A stretch of DNA of 62,178 bases from an uncultured Roseburia sp. GTDB lineage: Bacteria; Bacillota; Clostridia; Lachnospirales; Lachnospiraceae. This document shows, piece after piece, positions 53,560 through 62,178 of this stretch. The stretch covers positions 1 through 62,178 of the forward strand of contig CAKQXQ010000012.1 in NCBI GenBank assembly GCA_934292805.1. The letters run 5' to 3'. The number at the start of each line of letters is the position of its first letter. Position 1 is the first letter of the stretch. The position numbers were made by a program, and so were the translations under genes. The notes below the pieces were generated by a model. It did not search any database. It was given only the letters and a program-made list of their open reading frames with translations, and was not told the origin of the DNA.

Positions 53560-54722
53560 TGTATAAATATAATTGCTTAAATCCGATCGCAGCTGTCGGT
53601 CTGGATCTGTTTTCTGATGATTACGAAAAAATCGATGATCTGGCAGGAGCTGACGCAGCACTTGTAAGAAGTGCGGCTATGCATGATCTTGAACTGCCGG
53701 ATGGACTGCTTGCCATTGCACGTGCAGGTGCAGGTGTAAATAATATCCCTCTTGATAAGTGTGCAGAAAAAGGAATTGTTGTATTCAATACACCGGGAGC
53801 AAATGCAAACGGTGTAAAAGAACTTGTTTTTGCCGGAATGCTTTATGCAGCCCGTGATCTGATCGGAGGAATTAACTGGTGCCTTGCAAATCAGAACGAT
53901 GAAAACATTGCAAAAGCAACTGAAAAACAGAAAAAGAATTTTGCAGGAACTGAAATTGCCGGAAAGAAGCTTGGCGTGATCGGTCTTGGTGCGATTGGTG
54001 TACTCGTAGCAAATGCCGGTATCCATATGGGTATGGATGTTTATGGTTATGATCCATATATTTCTGTAAATGCTGCATGGAATCTTTCAAGAAGTGTAAA
54101 GCACATCAGTAACATCGAAGATATTTACCGTGACTGCGACTATATTACAATCCATGTTCCGCTTCTTGATTCCACAAGAAAGATGATAAATGCGGATGCA
54201 ATTGCCATGATGAAACCGACAGCAGTTGTATTAAACTTTGCAAGAGACCTTCTGGTAGATGAGGAGGCAATTGTGGAAGCACTGGCAGCCGGAAAGCTTG
54301 GAAGATATGTATCTGATTTCCCTAACACAACGACAGTTGGTGCAAAAGGATGCATTGTAACGCCTCATCTTGGTGCCTCTACAGCAGAGTCAGAAGATAA
54401 CTGTGCGATCATGGCAGTACGTGAGATCAGAGACTATATTGAGAACGGTAATATTGTTCATTCTGTAAACTATCCGGACTGTTCTATGGGAGCATGTACA
54501 ACCGCAGGAAGAATCGGCATCCTTCACAAAAATGTCAGTGGTATGATCAGCCAGTATTCTACAACACTGGGAGATGCAGGTGTGAATATTGCAGGAATGA
54601 CTAATAAATCCAAAGGTGAGTATGCATATGTATTGATCGATGTGGATTCACCGGTTACAGACGAAGTTATCGAAAAGCTTCGGAAAATAGAAGGTGTTTT
54701 GAGAGTACGTAAAGTAAAATAA
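53559..54722 (+). CDS. serA: D-3-phosphoglycerate dehydrogenase
   Basis: This 387-residue enzyme performs the first step of serine synthesis. RAGAGVNNIPLDKCAEKGIVVFNTPGAN-type substrate loop, the NAD motif KLGVIGLGAIGVLVA (about 131-145) and VTPHLGASTAESEDN are present. A C-terminal ACT domain (about 318-387; GMISQYSTTLGDAGVNIAGM) suggests regulation by serine or another amino acid. It lacks the intervening domain of long forms, so it is a short-type SerA. It overlaps serC by one base; serB is not present. Confidence 0.94.
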   Translation: MYKYNCLNPIAAVGLDLFSDDYEKIDDLAGADAALVRSAAMHDLELPDGLLAIARAGAGVNNIPLDKCAEKGIVVFNTPGANANGVKELVFAGMLYAARDLIGGINWCLANQNDENIAKATEKQKKNFAGTEIAGKKLGVIGLGAIGVLVANAGIHMGMDVYGYDPYISVNAAWNLSRSVKHISNIEDIYRDCDYITIHVPLLDSTRKMINADAIAMMKPTAVVLNFARDLLVDEEAIVEALAAGKLGRYVSDFPNTTTVGAKGCIVTPHLGASTAESEDNCAIMAVREIRDYIENGNIVHSVNYPDCSMGACTTAGRIGILHKNVSGMISQYSTTLGDAGVNIAGMTNKSKGEYAYVLIDVDSPVTDEVIEKLRKIEGVLRVRKVK

Positions 54723-54747
54723 TCTGTAAAGAAAATGAGGACCAGAA

Positions 54748-55641
54748 ATGTTATTGACGATTGACACAACGGAAGCAGCCGAAGCGATCACGCAGGCACA
54801 GGAAAATATTCAGGAGATGGCAAAAAATCCCGGAGTTATCCGTACTTATTTTGAAAATCTCGTGCCGGATATTTTAAACTTTGCATTACAGGTTGTGATC
54901 GCATTGATCGTATATGCGATCGGGGCAAAACTGATTGCTTTTCTTGTAAAAGTTGTAAAAAAAACAATGGAACGCAGAAATACAGATCTTGGTGTGATCC
55001 AGTTTTTGTCTGCTGTAGTAAAATATGCATTGTATTTTATTCTTATCATGACGATCCTCGGATTATTTGGGATTGCTACAACTTCAGCAGTAGCAGTTCT
55101 TGGATCCTGCGGTGTTGCAGTAGGTCTTGCCTTACAGGGCAGTCTTTCTAATTTTGCAGGCGGAGTGCTGATCCTTCTTTTAAAACCATTTGTTGTCGGA
55201 GATTACATTGTACAGGGATCGAATGAGGGAACTGTTTACGAGATCTCTATTTTCTACACAAAGTTAAAAACAGCAGATAATAAAGTGGTGGTGATCCCAA
55301 ATGGCAATCTGTCAAACAGCAGTCTTGTGAACATTTCACATATGGACAAAAGAAGGGTTGACATTGTGGTTGGAATTGGTTATGAAGCAGATATCCGTAC
55401 AGCAAAAGAGATCCTTTCCCGTGTTGCAGAGAATGATCCTGCCAGACTGAAAGAGGAAGAACTTGTGGTTTACGTCTCTGATCTTGGAGCATCTTCTGTA
55501 GATATCGGAGTGCGCATCTGGGTGAAGACAGAAGACTACTGGACTGCAAGATGGAGAATGCTGGAGAACATCAAATATGAACTGGATGAAAATCATATTT
55601 CTATCCCATATCAGCAGATCGATGTACAGATCAAACAATAG
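54748..55641 (+). CDS. Small-conductance mechanosensitive channel (MscS family)
   Basis: This 297-residue membrane protein has an N-terminal amphipathic stretch, helices at about 43-70 and 85-112, and the pore helix with the MscS pattern VLGSCGVAVGLALQGSLSNFAGGVLILLLKPF (about 116-147). The beta domain GDYIVQGSNEGTVYEIS and a C-terminal mixed domain follow. It should open under hypo-osmotic stress. It lies 25 bases after serA, so it may share that transcript, and is followed by a terminator. Confidence 0.92.
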   Translation: MLLTIDTTEAAEAITQAQENIQEMAKNPGVIRTYFENLVPDILNFALQVVIALIVYAIGAKLIAFLVKVVKKTMERRNTDLGVIQFLSAVVKYALYFILIMTILGLFGIATTSAVAVLGSCGVAVGLALQGSLSNFAGGVLILLLKPFVVGDYIVQGSNEGTVYEISIFYTKLKTADNKVVVIPNGNLSNSSLVNISHMDKRRVDIVVGIGYEADIRTAKEILSRVAENDPARLKEEELVVYVSDLGASSVDIGVRIWVKTEDYWTARWRMLENIKYELDENHISIPYQQIDVQIKQ

Positions 55642-55646
55642 CGATG

Positions 55647-55688
55647 AAAGCACTGGTTTTGGCAATAAGTCAAACCCAGTGCTTTTCT
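55647..55688 (+). terminator. Rho-independent terminator after mscS
   Basis: AAAGCACTGGTTTTG (55647-55661) pairs with CAAACCCAGTGCTTTT (55671-55686), followed by CTTC. Confidence 0.8.
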
Positions 55689-55823
55689 TCTGCAATAAAA
55701 AATGCAATAAAAAATATTAACAATATAATTAGGCGAATTGGAAATAATATGTTATACTGTGATACATGCGAAGGCATAATGAAGGAAAGACATTATGCAA
55801 GATTTAAGAAAGAGAGAAAAGGA

Positions 55824-58730
55824 ATGCAGTTAAAAGATTTAAATGCCTATGAAATATTAGAACAGCGTCCGATGAAAGATCTGAATTCAGAAGGGATCAT
55901 TCTCCGCCACAAAAAGAGTGGTGCAAGGATCGCAGTGATCTCTAATGATGATGATAATAAAGTTTTTTATATCGGATTTCGTACTCCACCGGAAGACTCG
56001 ACCGGAGTAGCGCATATTATAGAACATACCGTTTTATGCGGATCAGAGAAGTATCCGGTCAAGGATCCGTTTGTAGAATTGGTCAAGGGATCGTTAAATA
56101 CCTTTTTAAACGCAATGACTTATCCGGAGAAAACAATTTATCCGGTAGCAAGCTGTAACGGGAAAGATTTTCAGAATCTTATGAGTGTATATATGGATGC
56201 GGTATTCCATCCGAATATTTATAAATATCAGGAAATCTTCAAACAGGAAGGCTGGCATTATGAGCTGGAAGATAAGGATGCGCCGGTTACAATCAATGGT
56301 GTAGTATACAATGAGATGAAAGGTGCATTTTCTTCTCCGGACGATGTGTTGAGCAGACAGATCATGAATTCACTGTTCCCGGATACTACCTATGCAAATG
56401 TGTCAGGTGGGGATCCTTTGCATATCCCGGAACTGACATATGAAGAATATCTTGATTTCCACCGCAGATACTATCATCCATGCAATTCTTATATTTATCT
56501 GTATGGGGATATGGATGTGGCAGAAAAGCTGTTATGGATGGATGAAGAATATCTTGGAAAATATGATGCAATTGATCTGGATTCATCGATCGGCATTCAG
56601 AAGCCATTCGAAAAGCCAATAGAGGTAACACATCAATATTCTGTTGCATCAACAGAAGCACTGGAAAACAAAACATATATTTCCTACAATACAGTTGTTG
56701 GCACAGCTATGGATGAAAAGCTGTATCTTGCGTTTGATATACTGGATTATGCATTGATCGGCGCACCTGGAGCACCGCTGAAACAGGCATTGATCGATGC
56801 CGGGATCGGAACGGAAGTGACAGGGGGATATGACAGTGGAACATTGCAGCCGACTTTTTCCGTGATCGCAAAGAATACGAACAGCACAGAGAAAGAACAT
56901 TTTCTGAAGGTGATCCGTGAGACTTTGACAAAGCTTGTGCAGGGCGGGCTGAATAAGAAATCACTTCTCGCTGGGATCAACAGTTCTGAGTTCCGCTTCA
57001 GGGAATCTGATTTCGGACATTTTCCGAAGGGTTTGCTATATGGAATCCAGTGCCTTGACAGCTGGTTATATGATGATATGAAACCATTTTTGCATCTGGA
57101 AGCGCTGGATACTTATAAATTTTTAAAGGAACAGGTGGATACAGATTATTTTGAACAACTGATCCAAAAATATCTGATCGATAATACACACGCTTCTGTT
57201 GTTATTATTGAACCTTGCCGCGGACTGAATGCGAAAAACGAAGCGGAACTGGAGAAGAAGCTTGCTGCATACAAAGAAAGCCTTTCAGACGCACAGATAG
57301 AGCAGCTGATCGCAGATACAAAGCATCTGGCAGAATATCAGGAAACTCCTTCACCAAAGGAGGATCTGGAGAAGATCCCAATGCTTTCCAGAGCTGATAT
57401 GAAGAAGGAAGCGGCTCCTTTCTACAATGAGGAGAAGAAAATAGATGATGTAACAGTTGTTCACCATAATATCTTTTCAAATGGGATCATATATCTGTCT
57501 CTGTTATTTGACATTGAACATATCCCAGCGGAAGATATCCCATATCTTGGAATTTTAAAAGGTGTGTTAGGCTATATGGATACTGAACACTATACGTATG
57601 CAGATTTTGCGAACGAAGTCAATATCCATACCGGTGGGATCGGAAGTTCCATTGGAATTTATCCGGGTACGAAAACACAAAATGATTACAAAACAAAATT
57701 CGAGGTTCGTGCAAAAGCATTGCCTGATGAGATAAAAACTGCAGTACACCTTATGGAAGAGATGCTGTTTGGATCAAAATTTGAAGATGAGAAGCGTTTA
57801 TATGAGATCATCGCAGAATTAAAATCAAGACTTCAGGTAAGCATCAGTTCTGCCGGACATTCAGTAGCTTCAACAAGAGCCATGAGTTACTTTTCAAAAG
57901 CAGCTGCATACAAAGACAGCATTCAGTTCTATGAATTATTGTGTGATCTGGAAGCACATTTTGAAGAGAAGAAGGAGATGCTGACTGCAAAATTAAGAAC
58001 AATGACAAAACAGATTTTTACAAGAGAAAATCTGATCTGTAGTGTTACCTGTGATGAGAATGGATACAGCAATGCAAAAACAGCTTTAGAATCGTTTTTA
58101 CCGAAACTTTTTGCCACGGTTGACAGACGGGGAAAAACAGAGATCATACCGGAAAAGAAGAATGAAGGATTCATGGATGCATCCCAGGTTATGTATGTGG
58201 CGAGAGCCGGAAATTTCCGTGCACATGGTTACGATTACACAGGTGCATTAAGAATTTTGAAAGTGATCATGGAATATGATTACCTGTGGATCAATATCCG
58301 TGTAAAAGGCGGTGCATATGGCTGCATGAACGGATACATGAAGAACGGAGATACGTATTTTGCATCCTACAGAGATCCGAATCTGGAGAAGACGAATGAA
58401 ATCTACAACAAAATCCCTGATTACATCGAGCATTTTACAGCAGATGAAAGGGATATGACAAAATACATTATTGGAACACTCAGTGATCTTGATATTCCGA
58501 TGAACCCAAGTACAAAAGGGGATCGCTCCATGGCAGCATATCTGCAGGATATCAGTTATGACGAAGTACAGAAAGAACGTGACCAGATTCTCACAGCGAC
58601 GCAGGAAGACATTCGTGGACTTAAGGATATGATTGCGTCTGTATTGGAAGAAAACAATCTCTGTGCAGTCGGTAATGAGGAAGTATTACAGGCCGGCAAA
58701 GAAATGTTTATGGAACTGAAGCACTTTTAA
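55824..58730 (+). CDS. M16C metalloprotease (PreP/Cym1-like)
   Basis: This 968-residue protein has the four-domain layout of the PreP/falcilysin branch of M16. The inverted zinc motif is HIIEHTVLCGS (HxxEH) near residue 70, with the third ligand region VKGSLNTFLNAMTYPEKTIYP following. The M16C-associated domain lies at about 460-710, and the C-terminal half ends with RVKGGAYGCMNGYM, typical of the R/Y substrate site. There is no signal peptide from this start, so it is probably a cytoplasmic peptidase. The start is uncertain: 55824 (MQLKDLNAYEI) fits family N-termini, but the ATG at 55779 has a GAAGG site. Confidence 0.9.
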   Translation: MQLKDLNAYEILEQRPMKDLNSEGIILRHKKSGARIAVISNDDDNKVFYIGFRTPPEDSTGVAHIIEHTVLCGSEKYPVKDPFVELVKGSLNTFLNAMTYPEKTIYPVASCNGKDFQNLMSVYMDAVFHPNIYKYQEIFKQEGWHYELEDKDAPVTINGVVYNEMKGAFSSPDDVLSRQIMNSLFPDTTYANVSGGDPLHIPELTYEEYLDFHRRYYHPCNSYIYLYGDMDVAEKLLWMDEEYLGKYDAIDLDSSIGIQKPFEKPIEVTHQYSVASTEALENKTYISYNTVVGTAMDEKLYLAFDILDYALIGAPGAPLKQALIDAGIGTEVTGGYDSGTLQPTFSVIAKNTNSTEKEHFLKVIRETLTKLVQGGLNKKSLLAGINSSEFRFRESDFGHFPKGLLYGIQCLDSWLYDDMKPFLHLEALDTYKFLKEQVDTDYFEQLIQKYLIDNTHASVVIIEPCRGLNAKNEAELEKKLAAYKESLSDAQIEQLIADTKHLAEYQETPSPKEDLEKIPMLSRADMKKEAAPFYNEEKKIDDVTVVHHNIFSNGIIYLSLLFDIEHIPAEDIPYLGILKGVLGYMDTEHYTYADFANEVNIHTGGIGSSIGIYPGTKTQNDYKTKFEVRAKALPDEIKTAVHLMEEMLFGSKFEDEKRLYEIIAELKSRLQVSISSAGHSVASTRAMSYFSKAAAYKDSIQFYELLCDLEAHFEEKKEMLTAKLRTMTKQIFTRENLICSVTCDENGYSNAKTALESFLPKLFATVDRRGKTEIIPEKKNEGFMDASQVMYVARAGNFRAHGYDYTGALRILKVIMEYDYLWINIRVKGGAYGCMNGYMKNGDTYFASYRDPNLEKTNEIYNKIPDYIEHFTADERDMTKYIIGTLSDLDIPMNPSTKGDRSMAAYLQDISYDEVQKERDQILTATQEDIRGLKDMIASVLEENNLCAVGNEEVLQAGKEMFMELKHF

Positions 58731-58739
58731 AATGGAACA

Positions 58740-58775
58740 GCCGGACAGGAAAAATATTCAAGTCGAACGTCCGGC
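58740..58775 (+). terminator. Hairpin between the M16C gene and era
   Basis: GCCGGAC (58740-58746) pairs with GTCCGGC (58769-58775) around a 22-base loop. No U tract follows, so termination is doubtful. Confidence 0.35.
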
Positions 58776-58802
58776 AGATAAAATACAAATGGGAGATAAA
58801 AT

Positions 58803-59711
58803 ATGAATGCAAATTTCAAATCAGGATTTGTAACGATCATTGGACGACCGAATGTAGGAAAGTCTACACTGATGAATCATCTGATCGGTCAGAAGATCGC
58901 AATCACATCCAATAAACCGCAGACTACAAGAAATCGTATCCAGACTGTGTATACAGACATGGAACGAGGTCAGATCGTTTTTCTGGATACACCGGGAATC
59001 CATAAAGCAAAAAATAAACTTGGAGAATACATGGTCAATGTTGCGGAGCATACTTTGAATGAAGTAGATGTCATCCTCTGGCTGGTAGAACCGTCCAATT
59101 TCATTGGTGCAGGAGAGCAGCATATCATTGAACAGCTGAAAAAGGTAAAAACGCCGGTTATCCTGATCATCAACAAGGTTGATACGGTAGAACGTGACAA
59201 AGTTGCTGAGTATATTGATACTTATCGTAAAGTCTATGATTTTGCAGAGATTATTCCTGCCTCTGCACTCCGTGCAAAAAATCTGGATACCGTTATTGAT
59301 ATGATCTTTAAATATCTGCCATACGGACCACAGTTCTATGACGAAGATACGATCACGGATCAGCCGGAGCGTGCGATCGTAGCAGAGATTATCCGTGAGA
59401 AAGCACTTCATGCACTGGATGAAGAAATCCCACACGGAATCGCTGTTTATATCGATCAGATGAAAAGCAGAAAGGGACAGAATATCATTGACATAGATGC
59501 CACGATCGTGTGTGAGAGGGATTCACATAAAGGCATCATTATCGGAAAAGGCGGTGCCATGCTTAAAAAGATCGGAAGCAATGCCCGCTATGAGATCGAG
59601 CGTCTTCTGGAAACAAAAGTGAATTTAAAGCTTTGGGTAAAGGTGAAGAAAGACTGGCGTGACAGCGATTTCCTGATTAAAAACTTCGGTTACAACAAAG
59701 ACGATATTTAA
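58803..59711 (+). CDS. era: GTPase Era
   Basis: This 302-residue GTPase helps 16S rRNA maturation and 30S assembly. G1 GRPNVGKSTL (about 13-22), G2 TTRNRIQ, G3 DTPGIH, G4 NKVD and a C-terminal KH domain with IIIGKGGAMLKKIG (about 240-253) are in order. The order era-yqzL-recO-glyS downstream is the conserved Firmicutes arrangement. Confidence 0.96.
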   Translation: MNANFKSGFVTIIGRPNVGKSTLMNHLIGQKIAITSNKPQTTRNRIQTVYTDMERGQIVFLDTPGIHKAKNKLGEYMVNVAEHTLNEVDVILWLVEPSNFIGAGEQHIIEQLKKVKTPVILIINKVDTVERDKVAEYIDTYRKVYDFAEIIPASALRAKNLDTVIDMIFKYLPYGPQFYDEDTITDQPERAIVAEIIREKALHALDEEIPHGIAVYIDQMKSRKGQNIIDIDATIVCERDSHKGIIIGKGGAMLKKIGSNARYEIERLLETKVNLKLWVKVKKDWRDSDFLIKNFGYNKDDI

Positions 59712-59795
59712 AAATGGCATTTATTGGCTGGCATAAAGGTTTCATTTTAAGCAAATCCTATCAGTAACACATCAAAGAAGCTGGAGGAGAAGACA

Positions 59796-59960
59796 ATGGA
59801 TGAAACCTGGAACACTTTTCTGGAAACAGGACGGATTGATGATTATCTGGCGATATGCCGGGAAAAAGAAAAGGAGAAGGAACGGGAAGTAAGGCAGAAT
59901 GGGACAGAATCTGGTAGTGACCGGAATGGTCTTAAATGTAATGCCAATTGGCGAGTATGA
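59796..59960 (+). CDS. YqzL-like small protein between era and recO
   Basis: A 54-codon frame begins at ATG 59796, 7 bases after GGAGGAG (59783-59789), one of the best ribosome binding sites in the region, and ends at TGA 59960. The N-terminus (MDETWNTFLETGRIDDYLAI) resembles the YqzL family, which lies between era and recO in Bacillus and has a W..F..TG.ID.YL pattern. The rest is charged (KEKEKEREVRQ). Its last 62 bases overlap the start of recO in another frame, so the tail may be dictated by that gene. Function unknown. Confidence 0.7.
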   Translation: MDETWNTFLETGRIDDYLAICREKEKEKEREVRQNGTESGSDRNGLKCNANWRV

Positions 59961-60681
59961 CAAAAGAATAACACTGCTCACGAAAGAGAGAGGGAAAATC
60001 ACAGCTTTTGCCAGAGGTGCCAGAAAACCAAACAGCCAGTTTCTGGCAGCGACCAACCCTTTTTCTTTCGGAGAATTTGAACTTTTTGAAGGGCGTTCTA
60101 CATATACAGTATCCAAGGTTTCGATACAGAATTATTTCAGAGAGCTGACCATGGATTTTGATGCGGCATATTATGGTTTTTATTTTCTGGAATTTGCAGA
60201 CTACTATTGCCAGGAGAACAATGATGAAAAGGAAATGCTGAAACTTCTCTATCAGTCACTCAGGGCACTCGAAAGCCCTGCATTTTCCAACCGGCTTGTC
60301 CGGGTTGTGTTTGAACTAAAGGCACTGGCGGTCAATGGTGAAGCTCCGAATGTTTTTTCCTGCTTCCAATGTGGTGGAAAGGAAGAACTTGTCTGGTACT
60401 CAGGCAGAGCAGCGAGGATGCTTTGTACAGATTGCAAAAACAGACTGACAGATTCTGCCGGTTATAAAGGAAATCCGGCAGCCTGGAGAAAATTACTGGA
60501 ATCGACAGTTTATACCATGCAGTACATAATAGCAGCAGAAATCAGCAAACTATATACTTTTTCTGTGTCGGATGAGGTGTTAAAAGAATTGGAGCAGATC
60601 CTGGCTGAATATGCAAAATACTATATCAGTCATACCTTTAAATCACTGAAAATTTTAGAAGAGGTTGAAATCGTAAAGTAA
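59899..60681 (+). CDS. recO: DNA repair protein RecO
   Basis: This 260-residue protein has an N-terminal OB domain (VTGMVLNVMPIGEYDKRITLLTKERGKITAFARGARKPNS) and a helical domain with a four-cysteine zinc site (CFQCGG and CTDC, about 154-180). RecO loads RecA onto SSB-coated DNA with RecR. The ATG at 59899 lies inside the preceding small gene, indicating translational coupling. Confidence 0.94.
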   Translation: MGQNLVVTGMVLNVMPIGEYDKRITLLTKERGKITAFARGARKPNSQFLAATNPFSFGEFELFEGRSTYTVSKVSIQNYFRELTMDFDAAYYGFYFLEFADYYCQENNDEKEMLKLLYQSLRALESPAFSNRLVRVVFELKALAVNGEAPNVFSCFQCGGKEELVWYSGRAARMLCTDCKNRLTDSAGYKGNPAAWRKLLESTVYTMQYIIAAEISKLYTFSVSDEVLKELEQILAEYAKYYISHTFKSLKILEEVEIVK

Positions 60682-60693
60682 AAATTGTATAAT
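60665..60693 (+). promoter_or_regulatory. Strong candidate promoter for the lipoprotein-glyS unit
   Basis: TTGAAA (60665-60670), in the recO 3' end, and a consensus TATAAT (60688-60693) are exactly 17 bases apart. Confidence 0.75.
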
Positions 60694-60731
60694 AGCGCAG
60701 ACAGCAATGAATAAGAAATGGAGTTTGTATC

Positions 60732-61481
60732 ATGAAGAGGACAGGATATGCCGCACTGCTGATGATTTTGGTCATAGGATTATTAACAGGGTGTGGGAAA
60801 GAAGCAGACGCAGATACGAATACTGTTTCTGTCGCTAAGAACGGTAAGATAACGTCCTATGATTTTGAAGAATTTGACAAATCCTATTATGATGAGGACG
60901 AATTAAAGAAATTCATCGACGGAGCGGTAGAAGATTATAACGCAGGGCACGAAAAAGGTGCAGTAAAGGCAGATGAAGTTTCTGTAACAGATAACGTTGC
61001 AAAGCTTAAGATGACATACAAAACAGCTGCGGACTATGAAGAGTTTAACGGAACGGAATTGTATACAGGGAGAGTTGTCCAGGCAATGGCGGATGGCTAT
61101 GATTTTGATGTCGATTTTGCCGGCATCGATGGGGACAATGTTTACGGAGTGACAAAGAGTGACATCACTTCACAGGAGGATCTGAAAGTCGTTATCATAA
61201 AAGCCAACACGAATGTGCGGGTAGATGGGAAAATCTGTTACGTCTCCTGCAAGAATGTGACAGTTACCGGTAAGAATACCATTTCGGTGAAAGAAGGAAC
61301 AGGGATAGAGCAGACATGGAAGTCTGAGGCTGTGCCATCAACAGAAGATGTGACAGAGGACACAGAAGAGTTTGTTGTCGAAGGCGAGGTTATTATGGGT
61401 ACAGAAGAACCGGAGTCAGTTACCAATTTATCCGGTGATCTGGAGAACACAGATGTGTATACCTATATTATATACAAATAA
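60732..61481 (+). CDS. Uncharacterised lipoprotein upstream of glyS
   Basis: This 249-residue protein has a signal peptide with lipobox LTGC (Cys21). I do not recognise the family. The middle (about 30-190) is mixed alpha/beta: KNGKITSYDFEEFDKSYYDEDELKKFI, then YVSCKNVTVTGKNTISVKEGTG, which suggests a beta-rich end. The C-terminal 50 residues are acidic and Thr/Glu-rich. Its own promoter overlaps recO, and glyS follows after 53 bases, so it may be co-transcribed with glyS. Probably surface-exposed; function unknown. Confidence 0.75.
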   Translation: MKRTGYAALLMILVIGLLTGCGKEADADTNTVSVAKNGKITSYDFEEFDKSYYDEDELKKFIDGAVEDYNAGHEKGAVKADEVSVTDNVAKLKMTYKTAADYEEFNGTELYTGRVVQAMADGYDFDVDFAGIDGDNVYGVTKSDITSQEDLKVVIIKANTNVRVDGKICYVSCKNVTVTGKNTISVKEGTGIEQTWKSEAVPSTEDVTEDTEEFVVEGEVIMGTEEPESVTNLSGDLENTDVYTYIIYK

Positions 61482-61534
61482 TGGCGGATTATCGTCAGAG
61501 ATACATTATAAAAAGAGAATGTGAGGAATTAGTT

Positions 61535-62178
61535 ATGGAAAAGACTATGGACAAAATCGTAGCACTTGCAAAATCAAGAGGATTCGTATATCCGGGTTCT
61601 GAAATCTACGGCGGACTTGCCAATACATGGGATTATGGAAATCTTGGTGTAGAACTGAAGAACAACGTAAAAAGAGCATGGTGGCAGAAATTCATTCAGG
61701 AGAACCCATATAACGTTGGTGTTGACTGTGCGATCCTTATGAACCCACAGACATGGGTAGCATCCGGACATCTTGGCGGATTCTCAGATCCGTTAATGGA
61801 TTGTAAGGAATGTCATGAGCGTTTCCGTGCAGATAAGATCATCGAAGATTTTGCTGCTGAGAAAAATATTGAATTAAAAGGATCTGTTGATGGATGGACA
61901 CAGGAAGAAATGAGAGACTTCATTGAAGAGCATCAGATTCCATGTCCTACATGTGGCAAACACAACTTCACAGATATCCGTCAGTTTAACCTGATGTTTA
62001 AAACATTCCAGGGTGTTACTGAGGATGCAAAGAATACTGTATATTTAAGACCTGAGACAGCACAGGGTATTTTCGTAAACTTCAAAAATGTACAGAGAAC
62101 CTCCAGAAAGAAAATCCCATTTGGAATCGGACAGATCGGTAAATCTTTCCGTAATGAGATCACACCGGGTAACTTTAC
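61535..62178 (+). CDS. glyS: Glycyl-tRNA synthetase, single-chain dimeric type (5' part, runs off window)
   Basis: The frame opens at ATG 61535, after GAGGAA, and continues past the last base, giving about 214 residues. MDKIVALAKSRGFVYPGSEIYGGLANTWDYGNLG and NPQTWVASGHLGGFSDPL are typical of the alpha2 class II GlyRS (bacterial GlyQS), not the alpha2-beta2 enzyme. CKEC and CPTC supply a zinc-binding insertion, and motif 2 is approached at LRPETAQGIFVNF and GKSFRNEITPGNF. No T-box leader lies in the 53 bases upstream. Confidence 0.93.
   Translation, partial: MEKTMDKIVALAKSRGFVYPGSEIYGGLANTWDYGNLGVELKNNVKRAWWQKFIQENPYNVGVDCAILMNPQTWVASGHLGGFSDPLMDCKECHERFRADKIIEDFAAEKNIELKGSVDGWTQEEMRDFIEEHQIPCPTCGKHNFTDIRQFNLMFKTFQGVTEDAKNTVYLRPETAQGIFVNFKNVQRTSRKKIPFGIGQIGKSFRNEITPGNF

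Noticed and set aside
58821..59435. 204-codon open frame on the minus strand opposite era
   Set aside because: It lies wholly within era, has no plausible ribosome binding site or recognisable protein pattern, and reflects codon bias of the true gene. The same applies to long frames opposite thiI, argJ, leuB, ilvB and serA.
61482..61534. T-box leader for glyS
   Set aside because: Only 53 bases separate the lipoprotein gene from glyS and no T-box core is present; the same is true for the leuB leader.
1..62178. CRISPR array, prophage, insertion sequence, tRNA or rRNA genes
   Set aside because: No regularly spaced direct repeats, integrase or transposase frames, or cloverleaf-like sequences were noticed on reading both strands; a tRNA scan was not possible.

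Overview
The window looks like chromosomal core DNA of a low-to-moderate GC, endospore-forming Gram-positive anaerobe of the Clostridia, most likely a Lachnospiraceae gut bacterium. Support: strong AGGAGG-type ribosome binding sites, germination protease and SpoIIP genes, YlbF, IreB, RNase J, YqzL, GlnRS and MocR homologues, and local gene orders close to Bacillus subtilis (comEA..comEC-holA-rpsT-gpr-spoIIP; prmA-rsmE..mtaB; mltG-like-trmR-U32; era-yqzL-recO-glyS). I saw no tRNA or rRNA gene, phage, IS transposase or CRISPR array. The species is inference.

Layout. 1-6.2 kb: an inactive-looking rhomboid-like membrane protein, then a four-gene BMP-type (nucleoside-like) ABC importer. 6.2-9.5 kb: glnS and a MocR-type regulator. 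9.5-17.4 kb: arginine biosynthesis, with argG on the minus strand diverging from argC-GNAT-argJ-argB-argD plus an orphan binding protein; the 416-base argG/argC gap carries two candidate tandem ArgR sites. 17.5-24.6 kb: comEA, a two-component system with a GerMN lipoprotein, comEC and holA. 24.6-27.6 kb: a hairpin-rich intergenic element, rpsT (minus, TTG start), and the sporulation genes gpr and spoIIP. 27.6-30 kb: a polar amino-acid ABC transporter whose binding domain appears circularly permuted and is fused to the permease. 30-42.6 kb: RNA modification and turnover genes (prmA, rsmE, cysteine desulfurase-thiI, mtaB, rnj, trmR, U32) with small regulators (Crh-like HPr paralogue, IreB, DUF1292, YlbF), a catalytic-domain-less MltG-like protein and a lactonase-like beta-propeller protein. 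42.7-47.6 kb: aroC (minus), aroA, tgt, yajC and a GNAT gene. 47.8-55.6 kb: leuB-ilvD-ilvB-serC-serA and an MscS channel. 55.8-62.2 kb: an M16C metalloprotease, era-yqzL-recO, a lipoprotein and the 5' part of glyS, which runs off the edge.

How it fits together: the window supplies amino-acid anabolism (arginine, branched chain, serine, aromatic), tRNA and rRNA maturation, and envelope, competence and sporulation functions. Many transcription starts can be proposed from near-consensus sigma-A hexamers with 17-base spacing, and one sigma-G-like promoter precedes gpr. The most unusual items are the permuted binding-protein/permease fusion, the hairpin-bounded element at 24.6-24.7 kb, the response regulator-kinase-GerMN lipoprotein triad that mirrors MtrA-MtrB-LpqB, the HPr paralogue lacking the PTS histidine, and a palindrome overlapping the glnS promoter. 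Start codons were chosen from ribosome binding sites and often lie downstream of the longest open frame. All functions are inferred from recognised motifs without database searches.
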